From Massilibacteroides vaginae (GTDB taxonomy: Bacteria; Bacteroidota; Bacteroidia; Bacteroidales; Tannerellaceae), in contig NZ_FXDJ01000007.1 of assembly GCF_900178525.1 (NCBI RefSeq), positions 1-64,000 on the forward strand: a stretch of DNA of 64,000 nucleotides. Direction: 5' to 3'. A program made the position numbers and the translations under genes. A model generated the notes under the pieces. That model had not been told where the DNA came from, made no database searches, and saw nothing but the letters and a program-made list of their open reading frames with translations. Shown piece after piece: positions 7,818 through 17,120 of this stretch (position 1 is its first letter; each line of letters begins with the position of its first letter).

Positions 7818-8476
7818 GCATCAGCGAAAACATAAACTTCTTTAAGCAAACGCTACCCGCGAATGTATCGCTTGTTGCCGTATCAAAATTCCATCCGGTT
7901 AATGACCTGATGGAAGCGTACAAGGCAGGACAGCGTATATTCGGGGAAAGCAGGGCACAGGAACTCGTACAAAAAAAACAGGCCTTGCCAAATGATATCG
8001 AATGGCATTTTATCGGACAGTTACAGAGTAATAAAGTAAAAGATATTGCGCCGTTTATCCATACAATACACAGTATCGATTCGTTGAAGCTTATTGAAGA
8101 GGTAGAAAAACAGGCGGCCAAACACGATCGTACGATCCGGATCCTGCTGGAGATCCATATTGCTCAGGAAGAAACAAAGGCAGGATTCTCCCCCGGCGAA
8201 TGCAGGGATTTACTATCCTCCTTATCACCGGAAAATTATCCGCACGTGCAATTCGGTGGATTAATGACTATGGCTACCAACACGGATGACACGGAGCAAA
8301 TACGAAAAGAATTTCGTATGCTAAAATCCTTATACGACGACTTAAAAAGAACTTATCTCACTGATCCACACTTCAATGTGTTATCCATGGGCATGAGTTC
8401 GGATTACGAAATAGCGATAAGCGAAGGAAGTAATATGATAAGGGTAGGCAGCACTATATTCGGAATAAGAGAGTAA
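7814..8476 (+). CDS. YggS family PLP homeostasis protein
   Basis: A 220-residue TIM-barrel protein. The PLP-binding Lys lies in LVAVSKFHP near residue 24. Other family marks are FGESRAQEL, WHFIGQLQSNK, GGLMTMA and LSMGMSSDYEIAISEGSNMIRVGS. The family binds pyridoxal 5'-phosphate without a known enzymatic reaction and buffers PLP and amino-acid/keto-acid pools. It overlaps DUF4494 by 4 bases. Confidence 0.95.
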   Translation: MSISENINFFKQTLPANVSLVAVSKFHPVNDLMEAYKAGQRIFGESRAQELVQKKQALPNDIEWHFIGQLQSNKVKDIAPFIHTIHSIDSLKLIEEVEKQAAKHDRTIRILLEIHIAQEETKAGFSPGECRDLLSSLSPENYPHVQFGGLMTMATNTDDTEQIRKEFRMLKSLYDDLKRTYLTDPHFNVLSMGMSSDYEIAISEGSNMIRVGSTIFGIRE

Positions 8477-8533
8477 AGAACGGTTTTTATCTTAGTTTAT
8501 GAATGAACATAGACATAGGATGGAATATTTATC

Positions 8534-8541
8534 TATTTTTG
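8534..8541 (+). promoter_or_regulatory. -7 box upstream of dihydroorotate-dehydrogenase-like gene
   Basis: TATTTTTG fits TAnnTTTG and lies 26 nt before the start codon. No matching TTTG is evident upstream. Confidence 0.4.
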
Positions 8542-8567
8542 TGTAGTTAAACCAAATTAAATCGGAC

Positions 8568-9545
8568 ATGATTGATATATCTACGGAATACGCAGGACTT
8601 AAACTTCGAAATCCTATTGTTGTAAGTAGTTCAGGTCTTACGAACAATGCTGTTAGAAATAAAGAATTAGAAAAAGCTGGTGCGGGAGCCATTGTTTTAA
8701 AATCTCTTTTCGAAGAACAGATTGAAATGCAGAGTGCTTCTCTCATGCAGGAATCAGACTTTCCGGAAGCTTCCGACTATATTCGCGGATACATTAAAGC
8801 GAATCAGCTTAACACCTACATCGAGCTCGTTAAAAAAAGCAAGGAGCTTTGCACTGTTCCAATTATTGCAAGTATCAATTGTTATAAGGCAGATATCTGG
8901 ACTGAATTCGCACATCAAATACAAGAAGCAGGAGCTGATGCGATTGAGCTCAATGTTTTTTCTTTAGAAACAGACCTTGTTTATCAAAACGACAAACTTC
9001 GGAATAATTATGTTTCTATCCTCAGAAAAGTAAAAGATGCCGTTTCGATTCCGGTAATTGTTAAGCTGGGAAAGTATGTAGACAATCTTCCGGCTCTTGT
9101 GCATGCTTTGAAGCACAATGGTGCAGATGGTGTGACTCTTTTTAATCGTTTCTATCAACCGGACATTGACATTAACTCGATGCAAATTGTTTCAGGCAAT
9201 GTGTTCAGTAGTCACGCCGATTTAAGCGACACGCTACGATGGACAGCTATTATTTCCGGTAAAATTCCGGGTATTGACATCGCTTCTTCTACAGGAATAC
9301 ACGATTGGGAAGACGTGGTTAAATGCCTTTTATCGGGAGCTACAACCGTGCAATTGTGCAGTTCAATCTATAATCAGGGAAGTGAGGTTATATCACAAGT
9401 TATTACCTGCCTGGAAGAATGGATGCAACAGACTCAATACAAAAACCTCGAAGAATTCAGAGGTAAATTAAGTTATGCTAATATTGCTGATCCGGGTATG
9501 TATGAACGTGCTCAATTTATGAAATACTTTTCAAACCGAGATTAA
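8568..9545 (+). CDS. Dihydroorotate dehydrogenase-like FMN protein
   Basis: A 325-residue beta/alpha-barrel protein of the PyrD-like superfamily, with VVSSSGLTNNAVRNKELEKAG near the start, IIASINCY, ADAIELNVF, PVIVKLGKY and a C-terminal LLSGATTVQLCSSIYNQG. The last resembles the phosphate-binding loop of FMN barrels. Sequence features differ from true pyrimidine-pathway PyrD, which usually lies with other pyr genes; none are nearby. It is likely one of the conserved DHOD-like proteins of unknown substrate. It is followed by a strong terminator and stands as a single-gene unit. Confidence 0.8.
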   Translation: MIDISTEYAGLKLRNPIVVSSSGLTNNAVRNKELEKAGAGAIVLKSLFEEQIEMQSASLMQESDFPEASDYIRGYIKANQLNTYIELVKKSKELCTVPIIASINCYKADIWTEFAHQIQEAGADAIELNVFSLETDLVYQNDKLRNNYVSILRKVKDAVSIPVIVKLGKYVDNLPALVHALKHNGADGVTLFNRFYQPDIDINSMQIVSGNVFSSHADLSDTLRWTAIISGKIPGIDIASSTGIHDWEDVVKCLLSGATTVQLCSSIYNQGSEVISQVITCLEEWMQQTQYKNLEEFRGKLSYANIADPGMYERAQFMKYFSNRD

Positions 9546-9575
9546 ACAGTCCAAAAGGATATAAAAATCATAATC

Positions 9576-9624
9576 AAACCGGATAAGCGCAAGTTATTCT
9601 TGAACGCTTATTCGGTTTTTTTTC
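9576..9624 (+). terminator. Strong intrinsic terminator
   Basis: AAACCGGATAAGCG (9576-9589) pairs with CGCTTATTCGGTTT (9605-9618), with one G-T wobble, followed by a T run. It closes the dihydroorotate-dehydrogenase-like transcript. Confidence 0.9.
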
Positions 9625-9687
9625 CGAATAAAACAATATTCCTGAAATTATATTTTCCAAAAGATATAATATATACAAGAAACTTTA

Positions 9688-9695
9688 TATCTTTG
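9688..9695 (+). promoter_or_regulatory. -7 box of the CoA-disulfide-reductase fusion gene
   Basis: TATCTTTG is an exact TAnnTTTG match 39 nt before the ATG. No clear -33 TTTG. Confidence 0.45.
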
Positions 9696-9734
9696 TCTGA
9701 TAATAGTAAATTAACTACATAAAAATAATTGATA

Positions 9735-12167
9735 ATGAAATATTTAATAGTAGGAGGAGTTGCAGGTGGAGCAACTGTTGCAGCGAGATTAAGACGATTA
9801 AACGAAAACGCCAACATCATTTTATTCGAACGTGGCCAATACGTGTCCTATGCTAATTGTGGATTACCTTATTATATAGGAGGTACAATTACGGAACGGG
9901 ATAAACTATTTGTACAAACAGCAGAAGGCTTTACCGAACGTTTTAATATTGATATTCGCACGGAGCAAGAAGTTCTATCGGTTAACCCTGAGCTTAAGGA
10001 AGTTCTTGTACGGGAACTGACTACAGGCAAAGAATACGTAGAGAGTTACGACAAACTAATCCTGTCGCCCGGAGCTGCTCCTATAAAACCTCCTATCGAA
10101 GGTATTAATAGCGACAAAATATTTACACTTCGCACCGTACCGGATACTGATCGTATTAAAAATTACACCAATAAAGCAAAACCCCGTAAAGCATTGGTTG
10201 TAGGAGCCGGCTTTATCGGTCTTGAAATGGTTGAAAACTTACACGCGCTTAATATAGAAGTAACTGTAGTTGAAAAAGCGAATCAGGTAATGGCTCCGCT
10301 CGATTATTCCATGGCTGCGATCGTACATCAGCACTTGAGAGAAAAGGGCGTAAATCTTTTATTGGAAGATGGGGTTTCTAAGTTTGAAGAAACTGAGAAA
10401 GGTATAACAACTTCTCTGGAAAGCGGTAAACGTATCGAGGCTGATATGGTTATCCTTAGCATTGGCGTTAGGCCGGAAATCAAATTGGCTAAGGAAGCGG
10501 GCTTAACTATCGGTTCATTAGGTGGTATTGCTGTTGATGAATACATGCAGACTTCCAATCCTGATATTTACGCGTTGGGAGATGCTGTTGAAGTAAAACA
10601 TTTAGTCACAGGAAAGCCGGCATTGATTCCGCTTGCAGGCCCTGCGAACAAGCAAGGTCGTATTGTTGCCGACAATATTGTATATGGCAATAAACAGATA
10701 TACGCAGGAAGTATCGGTACATCTATAGCCAAAGTATTTGATCTGACAGTTACCGCTGCCGGAGCAAATGCCAAGCTGCTGAAAAGAGAATCGATTGCTT
10801 ACATCTCTTCATACACACACTCGGCTTCGCATGCCGGATATTATCCCGGTTCTATCCCGCTCAGTATAAAGATAATATTCAGTCCGAACGACGGGCGTTT
10901 ACTTGGTGCCCAGGCTGTGGGTGTAGACGGTGTAGACAAGCGTATGGAAATGCTGGCTCAGGTTATCCGAAACGGAGGAAATATAAGCGATCTGATTTCT
11001 ATAGAGCAAGCGTATGCCCCGCCCTACTCTTCTGCAAAAGATCCGGTTAATATGGCGGGATTTGTTGCGGATAATATCTTAACACAAAAAGTAAGAACTA
11101 TTCACTGGAGAGAAACGTTAGCGGTGCCGTCATCTACCTTGTTTGTCGATGTCAGAACTCAGATGGAATACAGTTTAGGCACTATTCCCGGAGCTGTAAA
11201 TATTCCTGTTGATGAATTACGCGGAAGATTGAACGAACTGCCCAAAGACAAAGACATTGTTTTATTCTGTGCCGTAGGTTTGAGAGGATATCTCGCCTGG
11301 AGGATATTAGCGCAAAACGGTTATTCAAAGATCAGCAATCTGTCCGGAGGGTATAAAACATGGAGCATAGCAACTGCCAAAGGAGAAGAACAGAATCTTC
11401 CGCCGGTAAGCACACCGACTTCCGAGGATGGACAAGTAGAGAAACTCCCGACAATCAATATTGATGCCTGCGGAATGCAATGCCCCGGTCCGGTTATGCA
11501 ACTGAAGAAGCACTACGCCAATCTGAAATCAGGCGAACAACTTAGCATTTCAGCAAGTGATCCGGGCTTTGGCAAAGACGTTGCCTCCTGGTGCAATATG
11601 GTAGGTGCTCATTTAGCGTCTTTGGATAATAAAAACGGAATAATACGTGCGGTTATCGAACATCGCGATGTTTGTCCTGTTACAAAGCAAACCGGCGGAG
11701 AGAACAAAACATTTATTGTTTTCAGTGATGATTTAGATAAGGCTTTAGCCTCTTTTGTGCTGGCAAACGGTGCTGCTTCAACCGGAAAGAAAGTAACCAT
11801 GTTCTTTACCTTCTGGGGACTGAATGTAATTAAGAAGAGACAAAAACCGGCTGTACAAAAAGACTTGTTCGGCAAAATGTTTAGCTGGATGCTCCCGGCT
11901 CATAGCGGCAAACTCTCGCTTTCTAAAATGAACATGGCAGGAGCAGGAAGCAAAATGATGCGACTGATTATGAAGCGTAAGAATATCGAAAGTCTGGAAT
12001 CGCTTATGGCAATGGCCATTGAAAACGGTGTGGAAATGATTGCCTGCACCATGAGTATGGATGTAATGGGTGTTAACAGAGAAGAGTTGATTGATCATGC
12101 TACACTTGGCGGCGTTGCCAGTTATATGGAAAGAGCGGAAGAGTCAAATGTAAATCTGTTTATATAA
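9735..12167 (+). CDS. CoA-disulfide-reductase/rhodanese/TusA/DsrE multidomain protein
   Basis: A 810-residue protein of four parts. Residues 1-440 form an FAD/NAD(P)H disulfide reductase (GGVAGGATVAARLRR; redox Cys42 in SYANCGLPYY, as in CoA-disulfide reductases). Residues about 455-550 are a rhodanese domain with active Cys512 in LFCAVGLRG. Residues about 570-645 are TusA-like, with Cys583 in CPGP. Residues about 655-810 are DsrE/DsrF-like. The chain fits passing a persulfide sulfur between Cys residues, with the reductase resetting disulfides. The start at 9735 is ATG; a TTG six bases upstream is in frame. It is a single-gene unit with its own -7 box. Confidence 0.9.
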   Translation: MKYLIVGGVAGGATVAARLRRLNENANIILFERGQYVSYANCGLPYYIGGTITERDKLFVQTAEGFTERFNIDIRTEQEVLSVNPELKEVLVRELTTGKEYVESYDKLILSPGAAPIKPPIEGINSDKIFTLRTVPDTDRIKNYTNKAKPRKALVVGAGFIGLEMVENLHALNIEVTVVEKANQVMAPLDYSMAAIVHQHLREKGVNLLLEDGVSKFEETEKGITTSLESGKRIEADMVILSIGVRPEIKLAKEAGLTIGSLGGIAVDEYMQTSNPDIYALGDAVEVKHLVTGKPALIPLAGPANKQGRIVADNIVYGNKQIYAGSIGTSIAKVFDLTVTAAGANAKLLKRESIAYISSYTHSASHAGYYPGSIPLSIKIIFSPNDGRLLGAQAVGVDGVDKRMEMLAQVIRNGGNISDLISIEQAYAPPYSSAKDPVNMAGFVADNILTQKVRTIHWRETLAVPSSTLFVDVRTQMEYSLGTIPGAVNIPVDELRGRLNELPKDKDIVLFCAVGLRGYLAWRILAQNGYSKISNLSGGYKTWSIATAKGEEQNLPPVSTPTSEDGQVEKLPTINIDACGMQCPGPVMQLKKHYANLKSGEQLSISASDPGFGKDVASWCNMVGAHLASLDNKNGIIRAVIEHRDVCPVTKQTGGENKTFIVFSDDLDKALASFVLANGAASTGKKVTMFFTFWGLNVIKKRQKPAVQKDLFGKMFSWMLPAHSGKLSLSKMNMAGAGSKMMRLIMKRKNIESLESLMAMAIENGVEMIACTMSMDVMGVNREELIDHATLGGVASYMERAEESNVNLFI

Positions 12168-12198
12168 CTATATTATAACGAAAATATATTAGTATATG

Positions 12199-12230
12199 CT
12201 TGAATAAATGCACTCAAAAGATTAGTTTTG
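12199..12230 (+). promoter_or_regulatory. Promoter of GH3 glycosidase gene
   Basis: CTTG (12199-12202), 20 nt, TAGTTTTG (12223-12230): a good fit to the Bacteroidota promoter with one mismatch in the -33. The predicted start of RNA leaves about 80 nt of leader. Confidence 0.55.
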
Positions 12231-12317
12231 TCTCAAAAATCACACGTTAAACGATTATCAACAAACATATTACAGAAATCGTTATCGTATAATGAACAAT
12301 ATCAAATCATTAATAAC

Positions 12318-14927
12318 ATGAGAATGAGACATCTTACCATGAGTGCATTTATTGTATTGCTTTCTTTTGCATCATGCAACAAGAAACAATACGACTATCC
12401 TTTCCGCAATCCGGATCTTCCTATTGAAGAACGAGTAGACAACCTTTTAAGCCTGCTTACTACCGAAGAGAAGATAGCCCAGATGATGAATACAACACCG
12501 GCTATCGAGCGATTAGGCATTCCTGAATACGATTGGTGGAACGAAGCGCTGCACGGAGTGGCACGTGCCGGAAAAGCAACCGTTTTCCCACAAGCTATCG
12601 GTATGGCGGCTACCTTTGACGATGAGGCATTGCTGCAAACGTTTACCATGGTAAGCGATGAGGCACGCGCTAAATATCATCAATATCAGAAAGACGAAGA
12701 ATACGATCGCTATAAAGGATTAACGTTCTGGACTCCAAACATCAACATTTTCCGTGATCCCAGATGGGGACGAGGTATGGAAACGTACGGGGAAGATCCT
12801 TATCTGACCGAACGAATGGGAATTGCCGTGGTAAAAGGTTTACAGGGCGACGATCCCAATTACTTTAAAACGCACGCCTGTGCCAAACACTACGCTATTC
12901 ATAGCGGTCCGGAGTGGAACAGACATGAATACAACGCGGTAAGCACACCGCGCGATCTTTGGGAAACCTATCTGCCTGCATTCGAGGCATTAGTAAAGAA
13001 AGCAAATGTACAGGAAGTAATGTGTGCCTACAATCGTTTCGAGGGAACGCCTTGTTGCTCGAGCGATAAGTTGTTAGTTCAAATTCTACGTAATGATTGG
13101 GGGTTTGAGGATATTATTTTATCAGACTGTGGCGCGATTGATGACTTTTGGCGTAAAGATAAGAATACACCTCGCCACGAAACTCATGCCGATGCGGCAA
13201 GTGCCTCGGCCGACGCTGTTCGCAATGGTACGGATCTGGAATGCGGAGGTAGCTACCGTGCTTTGAAGGAAGCGATCGACAGTGGTATTATTACTGAAGC
13301 CGAACTGGACGTTTCCCTTCGTCGCCTATTTCGTGCCCGTATTGAATTGGGAATGTTCGACCCCGATGAGCGCGTTCCTTTTTCCAAAATTCCTTACAGT
13401 GTAGTTGAAAGTCCGAAACACGTGAATCAGGCATTGGAAATGGCTCGTAAAAGTATCGTTCTGCTAAAGAACCAGAACAATACACTTCCGCTAAACAAGG
13501 AAATTAAAAAAATAGCGGTTGTAGGACCTAATGCGGCAGATTCTACCATGTTGTGGGCAAACTACAATGGATTTCCGTCTCATACGGTAACGGTTCTTGA
13601 CGGTATCCGCAAGAAAGCACCTAATGCTGAAGTGATCTACGAATTAGGTTGCGATCACACAAACAGCACCATCTTAACAGATTACAGCTCGTTTGTTACA
13701 TCAAGTGCCGGAGCCGGTTTCTCGGCGCAATTTTTTAACAACCCGGACTTCGAAGGTACGCCTGCTTATGAAGGTTTGGTTAAGAATCTGCATTACACCA
13801 CAGGAGGAAACACACAGTTTGCGCCTAACGTAGACCTGATTAACTTCTCCGCTCGCTTTACCGGCGAATTTATTTCACCGGTTTCGGGCGAAGTAGAATT
13901 TCACCTGTCCGGAAATGACGCTTATCGTCTGCTTATCAACGGAGAAAAAGTGGCGGAAATGTGGGAAAGCGAATACACCAACGGACGAAAATATGTACTG
14001 AAAGCGGAACAAGGCAAGCCCTATTCTCTCGTAATTGAATATATGCAACGCCTCGGTAGCGCAGACCTGAATTTCGATTTCGGAATAAGGGAAGCTGTCA
14101 ACTTCAAGCAAACGGCAGACCGTGTGAAAGATGCCGACGTGATTCTGTTCGTTGGAGGTATCTCTCCCCGTCTTGAAGGCGAAGAAATGCCTGTAGACGC
14201 CGAAGGGTTCAGAAAAGGCGACCGCACAAACATCGAGATACCTAAAGTACAACGTGAAATGGTACAGGCTTTGAAAGCAACAGGCAAGCCGGTTGTTTAC
14301 ATTGTATGTACAGGAAGTGCGTTAGCACTGAATTGGGAGGATCAAAATCTGGATGCTATCCTCAACGCATGGTATGGCGGACAGGAAGGTGGAACAGCTG
14401 TAGCTGATGTATTATTTGGCGACTACAATCCGGCCGGACGCCTGCCGGTTACGTTCTACAAATCGGCAGATCAGTTGCCCGACTTTGAAGATTACAGCAT
14501 GAAGGGGCGCACCTATCGTTACATGACGCAAACACCTCTTTATCCATTTGGATACGGATTAAGCTATACCACCTTCAGCTATTCAGACGCTCAACTATCC
14601 AAAAGTACGATTGGAAAAGAAGAAGGAGTTACCATTTCTTTTGACATAACCAATACCGGAAAAGCAGATGGCGACGAAGTTGCACAGGTTTATATCAAAA
14701 ACCCGAACGATCCGCAGTCTCCATTAAAAACGCTACGCGCATTCAAACGCGTAAACATAAAGACCGGAGCAGCGCAAAAGGTTACCTTGGAACTTGATAA
14801 AAAAGCGTTCCACTCATTCAATGACGCTACACAAGCTTTCGAAACCCGTCCGGGTAAATATCAGGTTCTTTACGGCAGCTCATCGCTGGATAAAGATTTG
14901 AAGACGGTTGAAGTTACCATCCAGTAA
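12318..14927 (+). CDS. Family 3 glycoside hydrolase with PA14 insert, lipoprotein
   Basis: An 869-residue protein. The ATG at 12318 is chosen because it starts a lipoprotein signal ending LLSFASC. The N-terminal GH3 barrel contains WWNEALHGVARAG, FRDPRWGRGMETYGEDPY and KHYAIHSGPE, and the nucleophile is Asp270 in ILSDCGAI. A PA14 domain (about 470-590, around FISPVSGEVEFHLSGNDAYR) is inserted in the C-terminal sandwich, and a fibronectin-III-like domain closes it. It probably removes glucose or xylose from beta-linked oligosaccharides in the periplasm or at the cell surface. The substrate is not set by sequence, and no SusCD pair is adjacent, so it is outside a typical utilization locus. Confidence 0.92.
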   Translation: MRMRHLTMSAFIVLLSFASCNKKQYDYPFRNPDLPIEERVDNLLSLLTTEEKIAQMMNTTPAIERLGIPEYDWWNEALHGVARAGKATVFPQAIGMAATFDDEALLQTFTMVSDEARAKYHQYQKDEEYDRYKGLTFWTPNINIFRDPRWGRGMETYGEDPYLTERMGIAVVKGLQGDDPNYFKTHACAKHYAIHSGPEWNRHEYNAVSTPRDLWETYLPAFEALVKKANVQEVMCAYNRFEGTPCCSSDKLLVQILRNDWGFEDIILSDCGAIDDFWRKDKNTPRHETHADAASASADAVRNGTDLECGGSYRALKEAIDSGIITEAELDVSLRRLFRARIELGMFDPDERVPFSKIPYSVVESPKHVNQALEMARKSIVLLKNQNNTLPLNKEIKKIAVVGPNAADSTMLWANYNGFPSHTVTVLDGIRKKAPNAEVIYELGCDHTNSTILTDYSSFVTSSAGAGFSAQFFNNPDFEGTPAYEGLVKNLHYTTGGNTQFAPNVDLINFSARFTGEFISPVSGEVEFHLSGNDAYRLLINGEKVAEMWESEYTNGRKYVLKAEQGKPYSLVIEYMQRLGSADLNFDFGIREAVNFKQTADRVKDADVILFVGGISPRLEGEEMPVDAEGFRKGDRTNIEIPKVQREMVQALKATGKPVVYIVCTGSALALNWEDQNLDAILNAWYGGQEGGTAVADVLFGDYNPAGRLPVTFYKSADQLPDFEDYSMKGRTYRYMTQTPLYPFGYGLSYTTFSYSDAQLSKSTIGKEEGVTISFDITNTGKADGDEVAQVYIKNPNDPQSPLKTLRAFKRVNIKTGAAQKVTLELDKKAFHSFNDATQAFETRPGKYQVLYGSSSLDKDLKTVEVTIQ

Positions 14928-14953
14928 ACCTACTAAACCAATATATATCAGAA

Positions 14954-14987
14954 GAGGCGATTCCAACCAGAAATCGCCTCTTTTTTT
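14954..14987 (+). terminator. Intrinsic terminator of GH3 gene
   Basis: GAGGCGATT (14954-14962) pairs with AATCGCCTC (14972-14980), followed by T7. Confidence 0.9.
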
Positions 14988-15026
14988 ATGCTATACTTCC
15001 CCCCCTTCAGAAGCCTTAAAACATGC

Positions 15027-15110
15027 ATCCTTTATTTTTCAAAAAATATCCTTTATTTTTTCAAAAATAACCTTTATGTAAAAAAATATAACCTTTATGT
15101 TTTTTGGGGG
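15027..15110 (+). repeat. 21-bp-period AT repeat, locus B
   Basis: Four units. Two carry ATCCTTTATTTTT (from 15027 and 15047) and two carry TAACCTTTATGT (from 15068 and 15088), the last running into TTTTTTGGGGG. The order ATCC-type then AACC-type is the same as at loci A and C. Confidence 0.85.
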
Positions 15111-15248
15111 ATATTTTATCTAAGAATTAACACCTATAAATATACAATATTTTTGCTATTAGTTCCTTATTATTCAGATTATTCGGATTCTTTGAATATA
15201 TTTACCGGATGAACTATTAATAAAAACCGTATAGACAAGCAGACTTTG

Positions 15249-17096
15249 ATGATAAAACGTCAGTTAACACATTATTTAGAATCAATTAAAGTTATGGCAT
15301 CCGGCATGCCCTTACAACGTTTAATTATTATATTAAGTCTGGTTATCGGTACACTTTCCGGACTATCTGCCGTTTTATTGAAAAACATGGTTTTTAGTTT
15401 TAGTGAGTTTCTGAAAAACAGCCTGGATATTCACTCCGTCAATCTTATTTATTTTGCTTTTCCACTGCTTGGACTTTCACTCACTTACGTTTTTGTGCGC
15501 TATATCCTAAAAGAAAAGAAACTACAGGGGATCACCCGTATTCTACATGCTATCTCGACCAAGAAAAGCAAATTAAAGAAAGCCGACACGCTCTCTCCGG
15601 TTTTAGGCGCGACACTAACCGTTGGAGCTGGTGGATCGGTGGGGTTAGAGTCTCCTATTGTATTGAGTGGATCGGCTATCGGATCTAATCTGGGACAATT
15701 TTTCAACCTGAACTATAAAACGACCACCCTTCTGGTTGGTTGTGGGGCAGCCGGAGCAACCGCAGGTATATTCTCTGCACCTGTTACCGCAGTACTGTTC
15801 GCGCTGGAAATACTGATGATCGATCTCACCACATGGTCAATCATACCGCTACTGATCTCGGCCGTTGCCGGAACAGCTATATCCTGGTTGCTGCTAAGAA
15901 GCGGTGCCGCTTTCGATTTTACGATTATGGATCCCTTGGTTATCTCCGATTTACCCTACTTTGTTCTTTTGGGGATTTTTGCCGGTTTTATCTCTGTCTA
16001 TTTCGCACGCGGAACGAAGAAGATTGAATACTGGATGGAACTTTCCAGTCTGATCGATTGGTATTACGACAGCAAGAAAAAGAAATTTACCGTGAGGAGG
16101 ACAAGAAACAAAAAATGGGCTTCCGTTCGGAGGTTATTGATTGGCGGCGTTATACTCGGAACCTTGATTTTCATTTTCCCACCGCTTTACGGAGAAGGCT
16201 ACGACGCACTGAATATGATACTGACCGACCGGTCTCATGAACTGGCAAACAGTAGTTTATTTTACAACAGTTCGCACGACAATATCGCTTATCTTATTCT
16301 ATTTCTTTCGTTGGTAATGATAGTAAAGGTTATTGCCATGGCAGTAACCACAGGAAGTGGTGGTGTAGGTGGTATTTTTGCCCCTTCTTTGTTCATGGGT
16401 GGGCTTAGCGGCTATATACTGGCATTCTTATTCAACCTATTCCCCTTTTGCAATGTAAGCAGCAAAAATTTTGTGATGGCAGGAATGGCAGGCGTTCTTT
16501 CGGGCGTTCTGCACGCCCCGTTAACGGCTGTTTTCCTCATTATTGAAACAACTGGAGGGCATGGATTATTCCTTCCCATCAGTCTTTCGTCTGCTTTTGG
16601 TTTCGTTATTTCCAAATACCTTGAGCCGCATACGATTTACACCGACCGTTTGGCAAAACGTGGGGAGCTGATTACGCACAACAAAGATCAGGCGGTACTG
16701 GTGCTGCTACAAACAAACGATCTGATTGAAAAAGATTTCACCGTGCTTCGCATAGATCAAACTTTGGGAGATCTCGTTTCCCGTTTTCCGGATTCAAAGC
16801 GTAATATATATCCGATAGTTGACGAAAACGAAATTTTTAAAGGAATCATTCAGCTGGACGATATCAGACATCTTGTTTTCCGATCCGAATTCTATGATAC
16901 AATTAAAATTAAAGACCTGGTTCAGCCCTGCGAAAGCATACCAACCTACTCACGTATGGAGCAGGTAATGGATATGTTTGAGACTTCCGGCAAATGGAAT
17001 CTGCCAATCACCAACAACGACAAGTATATAGGTTTCTTTTCCCGTTCCCGTGTTTTTTCTGCTTATCGTAACAAGTTAAAAGGCTTCTATGAATAG
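15249..17096 (+). CDS. CLC-type chloride channel/transporter with CBS tail
   Basis: A 615-residue membrane protein. The CLC core (about 20-440) has GAGGSVGLESPIV with gating Glu134, and GSGGVGGIFAPSLFMGG for the anion-site Phe. A C-terminal CBS pair (about 480-610) holds IYPIVDENEIFKGII and WNLPITNNDKYIGFF. The position matching the internal proton Glu of E. coli ClcA (second Glu of its EEM) is Ile188 (LFALEILM), as in channel-like members, so it may be a passive channel rather than a Cl-/H+ antiporter; that is inference. The ATG at 15249 is preferred over the TTG just before it. Confidence 0.9.
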   Translation: MIKRQLTHYLESIKVMASGMPLQRLIIILSLVIGTLSGLSAVLLKNMVFSFSEFLKNSLDIHSVNLIYFAFPLLGLSLTYVFVRYILKEKKLQGITRILHAISTKKSKLKKADTLSPVLGATLTVGAGGSVGLESPIVLSGSAIGSNLGQFFNLNYKTTTLLVGCGAAGATAGIFSAPVTAVLFALEILMIDLTTWSIIPLLISAVAGTAISWLLLRSGAAFDFTIMDPLVISDLPYFVLLGIFAGFISVYFARGTKKIEYWMELSSLIDWYYDSKKKKFTVRRTRNKKWASVRRLLIGGVILGTLIFIFPPLYGEGYDALNMILTDRSHELANSSLFYNSSHDNIAYLILFLSLVMIVKVIAMAVTTGSGGVGGIFAPSLFMGGLSGYILAFLFNLFPFCNVSSKNFVMAGMAGVLSGVLHAPLTAVFLIIETTGGHGLFLPISLSSAFGFVISKYLEPHTIYTDRLAKRGELITHNKDQAVLVLLQTNDLIEKDFTVLRIDQTLGDLVSRFPDSKRNIYPIVDENEIFKGIIQLDDIRHLVFRSEFYDTIKIKDLVQPCESIPTYSRMEQVMDMFETSGKWNLPITNNDKYIGFFSRSRVFSAYRNKLKGFYE

Positions 17097-17120
17097 TCCT
17101 TTTTCTACTGTTGCCTTATA

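Larger units (their letters stand above)
14928..15248. other. Intergenic region after GH3 with terminator, AT repeat and promoter box
   Basis: In order it holds a terminator (14954-14987), the 21-bp-period repeat locus B (15027-15110) and a TATTTTTG box (15148-15155) that could serve the CLC gene. No gene is supported; a short open frame over the repeat has low-complexity composition. Confidence 0.6.
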
